Source: Bacillus sp. FJAT-45350 (GTDB lineage: Bacteria > Bacillota > Bacilli > Bacillales > NISU01). Taken from it: a DNA stretch of 60,488 nucleotides. Below the pieces are notes generated by a model. That model was given only the letters and a program-made list of their open reading frames with translations. It was not told the origin of the DNA and did no database searches. The stretch is taken from the NCBI RefSeq assembly GCF_002335805.1, contig NZ_NISU01000004.1:1-60488 (forward strand), in the 5' to 3' direction. Both the position numbers and the translations under genes were made by a program. Every line of letters begins with the position of its first letter. Positions within the stretch are counted from its first letter, which is position 1. Positions 41,787 through 50,909 of the stretch are shown piece by piece.

Positions 41787-43310
41787 TTAACCAGGGAAAT
41801 TATTATTGTTATTTCGATTCATAATTCGTCTCTCTAACATTCCTTTTAAGATAGGTGCGAATAAAGCTAGAATTGTAAAGACTAGAATCGTTCCACTAAT
41901 CGGACGTGCAAAGAATGCGACGATACTTCCATCTGTCATCATAAGCCCTTGTCTTAAGCCATTCTCAATAATTCCTCCAAGTACTAAACCAAGGATAATT
42001 GCAGCGATTGAGAAGTTGTATTTCTTAAGGAAGAAACCTACAATTCCAAAGAAGAACATGATCCATACGTCACCCATGCGGTTATTAATAGCAAACGTAC
42101 CTAGTATGGAAAGCATTAAGATACTAATACCTAAGAACTCATAAGGTACTCTCAGGATTTTTACAATGTATTTAATCGAAATTAATACAAGGATGGCCAT
42201 GAGAATGTTTGCGACAAACATCCCTACAAACATGGAGTAAACAATGTCCGGATTTTGTTGGAAAAGTAGTGGACCTGGTTTTAGACCATGAATTAAGAAT
42301 GCACTTAAGATAACAGCTGTTACTGCGCCACCTGGAATACCAAGTGTTAATAATGGAACCATTGCGCCACCTACAGCAGCATTATTTGCGGCTTCTGGAG
42401 CTGCTACTCCGTCAATGTTTCCTTTTCCGTAGCTGTCTTTATCTTTAGAAGCACGGATAGCAGAGCCGTACCCTAGGAAAGAGGCAATCGTTGCACCGGC
42501 ACCTGGTAACACACCGACTAACGAACCGAGAACACTGGAGCGAAAGAGTGTCTTTCTCACCTTTTTAATATCGGACTTTTCAGGAAGTGAGAAGCCTTTT
42601 ATGTCACCGTCTCCTTTAGGGAGTTCCTTATTGAAAATCTTTTGATGGAAGCGCATAAGTACTTCTGATAAGGCGAACAACCCAATAATTGCAGGAATGA
42701 AATCAATCCCAGCTTGTAAGAAGCTTGTTCCGAACGTATATCTTGAGACACCTGTTACAACATCTAACCCGATAATAGCTAAGAATAATCCAATTAAAAC
42801 AGAAATTAGTGCTTTGATTTGGTTTTTATTATCAATACTTGCAACAACAGTTAAACCTAATACACCTAGTGCAAAATACTCTGGCGCACCAAACGTGAGG
42901 GCTACTTTTGCGGCTTGAGGAGCTAATAGAGCTAAAAATATGGTACTAAAAAGTCCACCAACGAGAGAGGCAAAGACAGCCATGCCGAGTGCCCTGTTTG
43001 CCTGCCCTTTCTGAGTGAGTGGATACCCGTCTAATGTCGTTATTGCTGCAGGAGCATCACCTGGGGTATTGAATAAGATAGCACTTATCCCACCACCATA
43101 AACAGAAGCACAGTAAATCCCAACCATTACTAGGAATCCGCTAATAGGATCCATAACATATGTGAATGGAATTAATAAGCTGATAGCAGTTACACCACTT
43201 AATCCAGGAACGGTACCAAAGATAATCCCTAAAACTACTCCTAGAAGTACCATTAAGAAGTGGTTAGGTTGAAAGACAATTTGAACTCCTAATAATAGAT
43301 TTTCGACCAA
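41787..43310 (-). CDS. tctA: Tripartite tricarboxylate transporter, large permease TctA
   Basis: The 507-residue protein has about 11-12 membrane helices and the TctA signatures GVVLGIIFGTVPGLSGVTAISLLIPFTY, NTPGDAPAAITTLDGYPL and EAANNAAVGGAMVPLLTLGIPGG. With TctB and the binding protein TctC it takes up carboxylates using an ion gradient. It lies last in the leftward tctCBA operon. The start is ATG behind AGGAGGG. Close linkage to the malonate decarboxylase genes and shared operators make malonate a likely substrate. Confidence 0.95.
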   Translation of the reverse strand: MVENLLLGVQIVFQPNHFLMVLLGVVLGIIFGTVPGLSGVTAISLLIPFTYVMDPISGFLVMVGIYCASVYGGGISAILFNTPGDAPAAITTLDGYPLTQKGQANRALGMAVFASLVGGLFSTIFLALLAPQAAKVALTFGAPEYFALGVLGLTVVASIDNKNQIKALISVLIGLFLAIIGLDVVTGVSRYTFGTSFLQAGIDFIPAIIGLFALSEVLMRFHQKIFNKELPKGDGDIKGFSLPEKSDIKKVRKTLFRSSVLGSLVGVLPGAGATIASFLGYGSAIRASKDKDSYGKGNIDGVAAPEAANNAAVGGAMVPLLTLGIPGGAVTAVILSAFLIHGLKPGPLLFQQNPDIVYSMFVGMFVANILMAILVLISIKYIVKILRVPYEFLGISILMLSILGTFAINNRMGDVWIMFFFGIVGFFLKKYNFSIAAIILGLVLGGIIENGLRQGLMMTDGSIVAFFARPISGTILVFTILALFAPILKGMLERRIMNRNNNNNFPG

Positions 43311-43336
43311 TGTAGTCCCTCCTTCTTTTTACGTAT

Positions 43337-43861
43337 TTAATAAAAGAAAAAGCTAAGTTCGCGCAGTATTCCAATGCCCCTTGGTAGAGGAACATATAAT
43401 ATTTTTCCAAAGAGAAAGATGAAAACTCCCAGTGAAACAAATGTGAATATAAGCTTTTTGATAAGAGGGATTTTGATTAATGTGCAGACAAAGTAGATGA
43501 ATAGTAAGGATGATAAGATGAATCCTAGAAATTGCATTAAATATAGGTAGATAAACATTCCTACAATGAGAGAGATTAATCGAGTAGTAGAGAAGTCTTG
43601 TAGATACTCATCTTCTGCTTGTTTGTTAACTTTCTCACGTCTCTTAACGAAAATCGTTTTAACTAGTACGAAAGCAGATAGAAGGACCAATCCTGTTAAT
43701 ACTAAAAGAGGCCAAAATTTAGGACCAGCAGGTTCACCAGCTGCCCTTTCTGCCGATATTTTGATGATATCGTCAGTAGCGATTAATAAGGATAATCCAA
43801 CTAAAAAGATGCACGCAATGACGATGATCTCGCCGTAACGGTGAAGGTAACGTATCAACAT
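43337..43861 (-). CDS. tctB: Tripartite tricarboxylate transporter, small permease TctB
   Basis: The 174-residue protein has four membrane helices, with the N-terminal GEIIVIACIFLVGLSLLIA and the C-terminal PLIKKLIFTFVSLGVFIFLFGKILYVPLPRG typical of TctB. It is the small membrane subunit that accompanies TctA. The ATG follows AGGAGG, and 26 bases separate it from tctA. Confidence 0.88.
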   Translation of the reverse strand: MLIRYLHRYGEIIVIACIFLVGLSLLIATDDIIKISAERAAGEPAGPKFWPLLVLTGLVLLSAFVLVKTIFVKRREKVNKQAEDEYLQDFSTTRLISLIVGMFIYLYLMQFLGFILSSLLFIYFVCTLIKIPLIKKLIFTFVSLGVFIFLFGKILYVPLPRGIGILRELSFFFY

Positions 43862-43916
43862 AGTTTTCCTCCTTTAATTTTAACAAGATTTAATAGATAG
43901 AATTTAATTAGGGGAA

Positions 43917-43954
43917 GTAAGGATTCTTCGCTAAGTCTAACGAAGAATCCTTAC
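43917..43954 (-). promoter_or_regulatory. Stem-loop between tctC and tctB
   Basis: GTAAGGATTCTTCG and CGAAGAATCCTTAC enclose a 10-base loop, without a T-run. It probably stabilises the tctC message or partly attenuates transcription, so the binding protein is made in excess of the permease. Confidence 0.65.
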
Positions 43955-43965
43955 TCAGCTATTTC

Positions 43966-45099
43966 TTACTCTAGGTAACCCATTTCTTTAAGCATTGTTT
44001 GTAGAGTGTTCATTTCTTCCTTGGCAGATTTTTCATAATCCTCAGAGTTTAAGTAACCATCGGCAATGTGCAACCAAGATTCTTCTTCATACTGTAAGTA
44101 ATCTGGCATGTTTGATGCAGCATAAAAGACATTATGCAAATACTGTTGAACTTCTGGCTCAAGCTGTCCAGGTGCGTTCGTTCCTCTCCATCTACCAACA
44201 GAAATGTTTAGTCCTAATTCACCTGTCGTTTGTGCATCGATTCCTTCAAACGGCTCATCGCTTGGTACTAGTATTGGACGAATTTCACCTGCTGCATATA
44301 GGTCAGCTACTGCACCAGCAGTTTCATGAAGCATATGCACGTGACCTCCAAGTAAACTAGCTACACGCTCACCTGACGCATTACTAGGAATGTACGTCAT
44401 ATTTAAACCTAATTGTTCATTTATCTCGTTTACACGAAGTTGGTCATCTCCAATGCCACCTACTCCGGTAATTTTCACGTATCCAGGGCTATTTTCCTCA
44501 GCTGCTACTACATCGTCCCACGTTTCAAACTCGCTATCGTCTCTTACCCAAAATACTTCTGTTGCGCCTTGGTTTCGAATGATAAATGTAGTGTCTTCTG
44601 TAAAGCTATATGGTTGCTCACCTAGCGCTTCGTTGATTACTTGAGATGTAATTGCTCCGTAAAGTGTGTACCCATCAGAAGGTTGAGATAAAGCATAAGC
44701 TAATGCAACTTCACCAGCTCCACCAGGCATATTATTCGGTACTAGTCTTACACCCATAATTTTTTCAGCTTCTCTTGAAATGCTACGAGCATAACGGTCA
44801 GAACCGCCACCTTCACCCCAAGCAATGACATACTCTATGTTTCTAGAAGGATATCGATGTGGCTTAGGAATAACAGATTGAAGTTGTTCAACGCCCTCTT
44901 CTTCAGTTATTGCACCACTATTTATATCTGCAGTAATTCGGTCAATTTCAGCTATAACTTCTTCTTGAGGTAAGTTGTTTTCATTACTTGGGCCATCTCC
45001 ACTACCATTCCCGCCTTGACTTTCTGCTGTTGAACATCCTGCTAGTAAAATCGCAAATAAGAGCATTGAAATAGGAACCAACCACGCTTTTTTCATCAT
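43966..45099 (-). CDS. tctC: Tripartite tricarboxylate transporter, binding lipoprotein TctC
   Basis: The 377-residue protein is a lipoprotein (lipobox LAGC, Cys22) with a Gly/Asn linker and a TctC/Bug fold: RNIEYVIAWGEGGGSDRYAR, NMPGGAGEVALAYALSQ, KITGVGGIGDDQL and GHVHMLHETAGAV. It captures the carboxylate outside the cell. About 50 additional residues (IDRITADINSGAITEEEGVEQLQ) between the lipobox and the binding domain form a helical spacer. First gene of the tct operon; a cre box and a GntR operator precede it. Confidence 0.92.
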   Translation of the reverse strand: MMKKAWLVPISMLLFAILLAGCSTAESQGGNGSGDGPSNENNLPQEEVIAEIDRITADINSGAITEEEGVEQLQSVIPKPHRYPSRNIEYVIAWGEGGGSDRYARSISREAEKIMGVRLVPNNMPGGAGEVALAYALSQPSDGYTLYGAITSQVINEALGEQPYSFTEDTTFIIRNQGATEVFWVRDDSEFETWDDVVAAEENSPGYVKITGVGGIGDDQLRVNEINEQLGLNMTYIPSNASGERVASLLGGHVHMLHETAGAVADLYAAGEIRPILVPSDEPFEGIDAQTTGELGLNISVGRWRGTNAPGQLEPEVQQYLHNVFYAASNMPDYLQYEEESWLHIADGYLNSEDYEKSAKEEMNTLQTMLKEMGYLE

Positions 45100-45208
45100 A
45101 TTAAGAACACCCCCAGAAATTTTTGTGAAACTATTTAAGCTTTACGTAACCAAATACCTCCTCTTCTTAATAAAGTAGTCGAATGTCCCCTGGATTGAAT
45201 GAATTGTG

Positions 45209-45222
45209 GAAGCGCTTACAAG
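45209..45222. promoter_or_regulatory. cre box upstream of tctC
   Basis: TGGAAGCGCTTACA fits the CcpA consensus. It lies about 110 bases before the tctC start, so glucose-type sugars would repress the transporter. Confidence 0.65.
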
Positions 45223-45243
45223 TTTGGTGGTAAGTTGTTTGTG

Positions 45244-45257
45244 GATTGTCGACAATC
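45244..45257. promoter_or_regulatory. GntR operator O1 (tctC side)
   Basis: GATTGTCGACAATC is a perfect 14-bp palindrome. The same core is found before the regulator gene (45453) and before mdcA (46236). Malonate regulators of the MdcY type are known to bind ATTGTATACAAT, which is nearly the same. Confidence 0.75.
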
Positions 45258-45452
45258 TGAATTTAAAATAATCATAATATTCTAAATATTACTTTGTCAA
45301 CAAGATTTTGGATAAAAAGTAATTTAAATTTTTTCTTTGCTAGGCCAATTTATGAAGGGAAGTAGTTATTAGACACAATATGTTAAAATATTTAGAAAAT
45401 TCTAAATTGACAAATTAAAATTTTTGTTGTTAAAATTAAGTTAAGTATTTAC

Positions 45453-45464
45453 AGTGTCGACAAT
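45453..45464. promoter_or_regulatory. GntR operator O2 (regulator gene)
   Basis: AGTGTCGACAAT, one arm imperfect, lies 25 bases before the regulator start codon, which suggests self-repression. Confidence 0.65.
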
Positions 45465-45488
45465 AAACAAAAAGAAGGTGATGACTCC

Positions 45489-46136
45489 ATGTACAAAAGT
45501 AAAGTTGATGAATATGCACTTCCGAATATTATTAAGCAAAGTATAATAGACGATATTGTACAAGGAAAACTTGCTTCTGGTGATAAACTACTAGAAACGA
45601 AATATTCGGAACGTTTCGGTACGAGTCGTTCACCAGTACGAGAAGCGTTTTATTTATTAACATTAGAAGGATATGCAGAAAAGATTCCTAGAAAAGGTAC
45701 GGTCGTGAAAGGGTTCTCCGCAGAAGATATTGGAGATATCTTAGAAATTAGAAATATGCTAGAGCAACTGGCAATCGAAAGAATGACAGCGGAAAACAGG
45801 CTTCAATGTGTAAAGAAAATGAAAAAGATCGTCGCTGAGATGAAACAAGAAGGGATTGATAAAAATCAATATACAAAATTAAATTATGATTTTCACTTTC
45901 ATTTAATTCTATCTAGTGGTAGTGAAGTGATTCTAAATGCATATTCTAAACTATACAGCCCTCTTATCTCATTACAAGGTCTTTCTTTTATGACAGAGAA
46001 CTCGATTACTAATTCCATTAAAGAGCACGAAGAATTAATCGAGCTATTAATTGGTGGAGAGATCGAAAAAGCAAAATCACTACTAAATTCTCATAATAAA
46101 GCAGTATTTTTCCGAGTTCGTGGAGCAATTAAATAA
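45489..46136 (+). CDS. mdcY: GntR/FadR-family regulator of malonate genes
   Basis: The 215-residue protein has a winged helix-turn-helix (about 14-78: IKQSIIDDIVQGKLASGDKLLETKYSERFGTSRSPVREAFYLL) and a C-terminal FCD ligand domain with helices DIGDILEIRNMLEQLAIERM, NYDFHFHLILSSG and KEHEELIELLIGG. The FCD histidines for metal and ligand binding (HFH, EHEE) are present. It stands between the divergent tct and mdc operons, each preceded by a palindrome of the MdcY type. The symbol rests on context and motif, not on close sequence identity. The ATG follows GAAGGTG. Confidence 0.8.
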   Translation: MYKSKVDEYALPNIIKQSIIDDIVQGKLASGDKLLETKYSERFGTSRSPVREAFYLLTLEGYAEKIPRKGTVVKGFSAEDIGDILEIRNMLEQLAIERMTAENRLQCVKKMKKIVAEMKQEGIDKNQYTKLNYDFHFHLILSSGSEVILNAYSKLYSPLISLQGLSFMTENSITNSIKEHEELIELLIGGEIEKAKSLLNSHNKAVFFRVRGAIK

Positions 46137-46161
46137 AGGGTCTCTACTTGAGGCCTTTTAT

Positions 46162-46175
46162 TGAAAGCGCTTTCT
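46162..46175. promoter_or_regulatory. cre box upstream of mdcA
   Basis: TGAAAGCGCTTTCT is an exact match to the CcpA consensus, 26 bases after the regulator stop and ahead of operator O3. Confidence 0.7.
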
Positions 46176-46235
46176 TTTTGTTGTGCTATGTCAGTTTATA
46201 GTTAGCTACTTTTAGGGACATATGTGTTGCGTTAA

Positions 46236-46247
46236 ATTGTCGACAAT
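46236..46247. promoter_or_regulatory. GntR operator O3 (mdcA side)
   Basis: ATTGTCGACAAT is the exact core palindrome, 71 bases before the mdcA start. Confidence 0.75.
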
Positions 46248-46317
46248 CCACAATAACAGAATTTTACTTCGTTCCTATGTTACTTCTAAATTACTAATTA
46301 TGAGGAGGATAACGAAT

Positions 46318-47979
46318 ATGAATAAAGTTTTAAAGAAAAGCTCTCAGCAACGCTCTTGGACTACACGACGTGAAGAAAAGAAGAGGAGAATTGAGCAAAT
46401 AAGTGGATTACTAGATGGAGGAGTCTTACGAACAGAGAATATTGTTGAAGCTCTTGAGGTTCTCATTGCTCCTGGGGACCGGGTTGTATTAGAGGGGAAT
46501 AATCAAAAGCAAGCGACATTTCTTTCTGAGGCATTAGCAAAGGTCTCCCCTAAAAAGGTCCATGATCTTCATATGCTTATTTCAAGTATCTCTCGACCGG
46601 AACATCTAGATATCTTTGAAAAAGGCATTGGGAGTAAAGTAGAGTTTGCATATGCAGGACCACAGAGTTTACGTATCTCTCAAATGTTAGAGGACGGAAA
46701 GTTAGAAGTTGGTGCGATTCATACGTATCTAGAGCTATATGCACGAATGTTTGTTGATCTTATTCCTCGAGTTGCCCTTGTAGCTGCTGATAAGGCAGAT
46801 AAAGACGGGAATTTATATACAGGACCAAATACAGAAGAAACTCCGACATTAATTGAATCGGCTGCGTTCCATGATGGAATTGTCATCGTTCAGGTTAACG
46901 AAATCGTTGATGAACTACCACGGGTTGATGTTCCAGGTTCTTGGATTGATGTCATCGTTGTGGCAGATAAGCCATATCAATTGGAGCCACTCTTTACGAG
47001 AGATCCAAGACATATAACAGAAACGCAAATTTTAATGGCGATGCTTGTGATAAAGGGAATTTATGCAAAGCACGGAGTACTATCTTTGAATCACGGTGTA
47101 GGATTTAACACGGCAGCGATTGAATTGCTACTACCGACGTACGGTGAGCAACTTGGGTTGAAAGGAAAAATATGTACGAATTGGTCAGTCAATCCTCACC
47201 CTACTTTAATTCCTGCGATTGAAAGTGGCTGGGTGGAAAGTGTGAATGCTTTTGGCGGGGAGTTAGGAATGGAAGACTACGTCGCTGCACGTCCAGATGT
47301 GTTCTTCACTGGTCCTGATGGAAGCCTCCGCTCGAACCGTGCCCTTTCACAGTTAGCGGGACAATATGCTGTTGATTTGTTTGTAGGTTCTAGTCTACAG
47401 CTAGATCCAGAAGGGAATTCATCAACTGTAACTGCAGGAAGGTTAGCTGGATTTGGTGGAGCACCAAATATGGGGCACGATCCTCGTGGACGTCGTCATT
47501 CTACTCCAGCTTGGTTAAATATGATTAATGAGGATGGACCAATTGTTCGAGGGCGAAAATTAGTTGTTCAGATGGTTGAAACCTTCCAAAGTGGTGGTGT
47601 TCCAACATTTGTTGAGTCGTTAGATGCTGTAAAAGTTGGTCAAGATGCGAATCTACCAATAGCACCTGTCATGATTTACGGTGAAGATGTTACGCATGTC
47701 GTCACAGAAGAGGGAATTGCTTATCTTTATAAAGCACGTGATAAAGAGGAACGAAAGCGTGCAATTGCCGCGGTTGCTGGGGTGAGTCCAGTTGGAAGAA
47801 CTCACGACCCTAGTCAGACCGAACAACTAAGAAAAGATGGGCTGGTTGCTTTTCCAGAAGATCTTGGGATTAGACGAACAGATGCGAAGCGTTCATTGCT
47901 CGCAGCGAAAAGTATCGATGATCTTGTACGTTGGTCAGGAGGTCTTTATCAACCACCTGCAAAATTCAGAAGCTGGTAA
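46318..47979 (+). CDS. mdcA: Malonate decarboxylase alpha subunit (ACP transferase)
   Basis: The 553-residue subunit transfers the acyl carrier protein from acetyl to malonyl, starting the decarboxylation cycle. The N-terminal part has RVVLEGNNQKQATFLSEALA, the middle LELYARMFVDLIPRVALVAADKADKDGNLYTGPN, and the C-terminal half DLFVGSSLQLDPEGNSSTVTAGRLAGFGGAPNMGHDPRGRRH, all characteristic of MdcA. Length is normal. ATG at 46318 follows GAGGAGG; an upstream in-frame ATG at 46222 overlaps the operator and was rejected. First gene of the mdc operon. Confidence 0.96.
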   Translation: MNKVLKKSSQQRSWTTRREEKKRRIEQISGLLDGGVLRTENIVEALEVLIAPGDRVVLEGNNQKQATFLSEALAKVSPKKVHDLHMLISSISRPEHLDIFEKGIGSKVEFAYAGPQSLRISQMLEDGKLEVGAIHTYLELYARMFVDLIPRVALVAADKADKDGNLYTGPNTEETPTLIESAAFHDGIVIVQVNEIVDELPRVDVPGSWIDVIVVADKPYQLEPLFTRDPRHITETQILMAMLVIKGIYAKHGVLSLNHGVGFNTAAIELLLPTYGEQLGLKGKICTNWSVNPHPTLIPAIESGWVESVNAFGGELGMEDYVAARPDVFFTGPDGSLRSNRALSQLAGQYAVDLFVGSSLQLDPEGNSSTVTAGRLAGFGGAPNMGHDPRGRRHSTPAWLNMINEDGPIVRGRKLVVQMVETFQSGGVPTFVESLDAVKVGQDANLPIAPVMIYGEDVTHVVTEEGIAYLYKARDKEERKRAIAAVAGVSPVGRTHDPSQTEQLRKDGLVAFPEDLGIRRTDAKRSLLAAKSIDDLVRWSGGLYQPPAKFRSW

Positions 47980-47991
47980 GGAGGGGTTTAT

Positions 47992-48882
47992 TTGCAACTA
48001 CACAATCTATGGGTTACTGAAAATAACTACTCAAAATTACTTGCAGACTTAGCAGTTACAGCTCTTATTGAAGAGGCAGAACTTACTCCAAAACCGGCTT
48101 TAGTGGATATGGAAAACACGGGTGCCCATGATGACCTATCTGTTGAACTCATGCGACTTTCAGCAAATGTATTACATCCAACATTTGCTGAGATTGCTAG
48201 AGTCTCTTATAAAAGAACGGTAAGTCAGGAGCTTCGGGAAGAAATAGCGATGATTGGTCGTGAGGGTGAAAAGAACATGTTAGAGGCGACTGACGGCGTG
48301 AACACGCATCGAGGTGGAATTTGGGCGTTAGGATTACTAGTCTCAGCTACAGCGATGAGTGAACCTGGAACGGCTGCCAAGGAAATTGCAGACGTTGCAG
48401 GGAAGCTCTCTCGTTTCGAGGACCGATTTGCGCCTGTTCAACAATCAAATGGATTACGGGTAAAAAAACAATATGGAGCAATTGGAGCCAGAGGGGAAGC
48501 AAATCTTGGATTCCCACATGTGATTCATGAAGCACTACCTGCACTCTACAAAGCTCGTAATCTAGGTGTTCCTGAAACTTATGCAAGACTTGATGCCTTA
48601 CTAGCCGTCATAGGAAGCCTTGATGATACGTGCATACTGCATCGTGGTGGGCCAGAAGCGTTGGAAGTAGCAAAAAGGGGAGCAACCACTGTATTAGAAA
48701 GAGGAGGGTCGTCAACTCCTAGTGGGTTTATGGCCTATCAAAAGCTAGACAACGATTTGCTATCCTATAATGCTTCACCAGGTGGAAGTGCAGACCTATT
48801 AGCGGCGGCTCTTTTCATTGATAGTGTTCGTCATGTCCGAGTGTACAGTGAACGTGTCTTACAAGTAGAGAATAGAACGTAA
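47992..48882 (+). CDS. mdcB: Triphosphoribosyl-dephospho-CoA synthase MdcB
   Basis: The 296-residue enzyme makes the precursor of the ACP prosthetic group from dephospho-CoA and ATP. Typical segments are ALIEEAELTPKPALVDMENTGAHDDLS, IGREGEKNMLEATDGVNTHRGGIWALGLL and GARGEANLGFPHV. The TTG start is behind AAGGAGGGG, 12 bases after mdcA. It works with MdcG to load MdcC. Confidence 0.93.
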   Translation: MQLHNLWVTENNYSKLLADLAVTALIEEAELTPKPALVDMENTGAHDDLSVELMRLSANVLHPTFAEIARVSYKRTVSQELREEIAMIGREGEKNMLEATDGVNTHRGGIWALGLLVSATAMSEPGTAAKEIADVAGKLSRFEDRFAPVQQSNGLRVKKQYGAIGARGEANLGFPHVIHEALPALYKARNLGVPETYARLDALLAVIGSLDDTCILHRGGPEALEVAKRGATTVLERGGSSTPSGFMAYQKLDNDLLSYNASPGGSADLLAAALFIDSVRHVRVYSERVLQVENRT

Positions 48883-48901
48883 ATTTTGGAGGTGTGAAAG
48901 G

Positions 48902-49198
48902 ATGGAAAAGTTATCGTTTCAATATAAAGCAACCAAAACACTTTCTCGTCAGGCATATGTAGGTGTTGTAGGATCAGGCGACTTAGAAATTTTACTTGAA
49001 CCATTAGAGGATCAGCAGACTGAAGTACTCGTGAGAACGAGTGTAAATGGTTTTCAGGAAATATGGGAAGCTGTTCTTGAGAGATTCTTTGCTACGAATG
49101 ACTTTGCTGCTAAGGTTGAAATCAATGATTTTGGGGCAACACCAGGGGTTGTATCATTACGATTAGCGCAAGCTGTGGAGGTGGCTGTTCATGAGTGA
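48902..49198 (+). CDS. mdcC: Malonate decarboxylase acyl carrier protein MdcC
   Basis: The 98-residue carrier protein holds the 2'-(5''-phosphoribosyl)-3'-dephospho-CoA group, probably on Ser25 in GVVGSGDLE. Its fold is unlike ordinary ACPs. Typical MdcC segments are the N-terminal KLSFQYKATKTLS and the C-terminal VEINDFGATPGVVSLRLAQAVE. The ATG follows GAGGTGTG. It overlaps the next gene by 8 bases. Confidence 0.92.
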   Translation: MEKLSFQYKATKTLSRQAYVGVVGSGDLEILLEPLEDQQTEVLVRTSVNGFQEIWEAVLERFFATNDFAAKVEINDFGATPGVVSLRLAQAVEVAVHE

Positions 49199-50909
49199 AA
49201 ACATTTTAGCAGTAACAAGTTTTATCGAACTTTCTGCACGTGAACGAGTAAAAGAAATCCTTGATTCAGGTACATTTCGAGAAATCCTTGATCCATTTCA
49301 GCGGTTGGAGTCTCCTCATTTAGAGTCACTTGGGATTATCCCGCAAAGTGATGATGGTGTTGTCATCGGAAGAGGAAAAATTGATCGAGAACCAGCAGTT
49401 GTAATTGCCATCGAGGGCGCATTTCAAGGTGGGGGAATTGGAGAAGTATCTGGAGCGAAAATTGCAGGTGCTTTAGAGCTGGCCCTTCGAGATAATGAAA
49501 ACGGAATCCGAACTCGTGCTGTGCTAGTGTTGGAAACGGGTGGGGTTAGACTTCAAGAAGGGAACTATGGGTTACTTGCAATTGCTGAAATTGGAGCAGC
49601 AATTGTAGCACTGCGTAGATATGTCCCTGTTGTCTGCGTCATCCCAGGTATGATCGGCTGCTTTGGCGGTATGTCAATCTGCGCTTCCCTTTGTAGCGAT
49701 ATCATCATGACAAGGCAAGGGCGACTTTCACTTAATGGTCCAGAGGTTATTGAAATGGAAGCAGGTGTGGTAGAGCTTGATTCTCGTGATCGAGAGCGGA
49801 TTTGGAAAAGTGTAGGTGGAGAACAACGTTGTTCTACGGACTTTGCGGACATTTTAGTTGAAGATGATTTATTTTCTATTAAACAATCAATTTATGAAGT
49901 ATTTGAGCGTGGTTTAACAGATAATCACCGTTGTTCACAAGTCAATCAATACTTAGCTATGCTTGGCTCGATTGATAGTTCGAAACTGACTCTTGATGGT
50001 CCAACGTTACGTAGAGATTGGAATCAATACTTTAATAAGGAAAATATCTCATTAGAATCAATTCGTTCTGCTTATGTAGACATACCGATTGAACGGGAAG
50101 AAAGCCGAGGACGAACATGGATCGAAGCACTCATGCAAACGAGAGAAGTAACAGATGTGACCGTTCCTTCCGTTCTATGCAGTGATTCAGTACTTGATGA
50201 TGAGCGTGTTCGATACATTTCTGTCGTCCCAAACAGTTCTAGTCGCTTTTACCGAGCGCGAAATGGTGAAGTAGGCTTAGAAGAGGGCTGGATGGTAGCC
50301 AAGTATGTACGTGAAGCGGTCGAGGAAGATGCGGATAGTGAAACAAAGCGTGCAATTATTGCTATCGTTGATGTACCAAGTCAAGCATATGGATTTCATG
50401 AAGAATTACTAGGTGTGAATTTATCATGTGCCGCTGCGCTAGATGCCTATGCGACTGCAAGGTTGGAAGGTCACCCAGTAATCACGCTTATCGTAGGAAA
50501 TGCGATATCGGGTGCGTTCCTTGCACACGGATTGCAGTCCAATCGAATCATTGCATTAGATGATCCTGGTGTGATGGTGCAGGTTATGTCAAAGAAATCT
50601 GCCGCAAGAGTTACAAGACGGACGATTGCAGAGTTGGAAGAAGCCGCAAAGAAAGTACCTGCGACAGCGTATGATATTGGTTCATTTACAACATTAGGTG
50701 CAGTGAACCGAGTATTAGAAGGAATTGACGCAGATTCCCCAAATGAGAATGATGTTGCTAACGTCTCAAATGAACTAGTAAATGAAATAAAAACCGCACG
50801 CGCTTCCTCAACTCGTGATTTACGTCATCGCTTGCATTCAGAAGAGGCACAAGCGAATCGAAAAGCTTCTATTAAAGTACGTGAGAAGGTAAAGGAACAA
50901 TGGAACTAA
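49191..50909 (+). CDS. mdcDE: Fused malonate decarboxylase beta-gamma subunits (MdcDE)
   Basis: The 572-residue protein joins the two carboxyltransferase-like subunits that are usually separate. Residues 1-260 are MdcD (SFIELSARERVKEILDSGTFREI, AIEGAFQGGGIGEVSGAKIAGALELA, TGGVRLQEGNYGLLAIAEIGAA). Residues about 340-540 are MdcE (AIVDVPSQAYGFHEELLGVNLSCAAALDAYATARLEGHPVITLI, NAISGAFLAHGLQSNRI). An 80-residue linker rich in charged residues connects them. Together they decarboxylate malonyl-ACP. ATG behind GGAGGTGG overlaps mdcC. The frame is continuous, so this is a true fusion. Confidence 0.93.
   Translation: MSENILAVTSFIELSARERVKEILDSGTFREILDPFQRLESPHLESLGIIPQSDDGVVIGRGKIDREPAVVIAIEGAFQGGGIGEVSGAKIAGALELALRDNENGIRTRAVLVLETGGVRLQEGNYGLLAIAEIGAAIVALRRYVPVVCVIPGMIGCFGGMSICASLCSDIIMTRQGRLSLNGPEVIEMEAGVVELDSRDRERIWKSVGGEQRCSTDFADILVEDDLFSIKQSIYEVFERGLTDNHRCSQVNQYLAMLGSIDSSKLTLDGPTLRRDWNQYFNKENISLESIRSAYVDIPIEREESRGRTWIEALMQTREVTDVTVPSVLCSDSVLDDERVRYISVVPNSSSRFYRARNGEVGLEEGWMVAKYVREAVEEDADSETKRAIIAIVDVPSQAYGFHEELLGVNLSCAAALDAYATARLEGHPVITLIVGNAISGAFLAHGLQSNRIIALDDPGVMVQVMSKKSAARVTRRTIAELEEAAKKVPATAYDIGSFTTLGAVNRVLEGIDADSPNENDVANVSNELVNEIKTARASSTRDLRHRLHSEEAQANRKASIKVREKVKEQWN

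Noticed and set aside
43995..44644. Frames of 84-121 codons opposite tctC
   Set aside because: They lie inside a well-supported lipoprotein gene and have no start signals.
46222..46317. Longer start for mdcA
   Set aside because: The extension would read through the GntR operator and has no ribosome-binding site, while ATG 46318 follows GAGGAGG.
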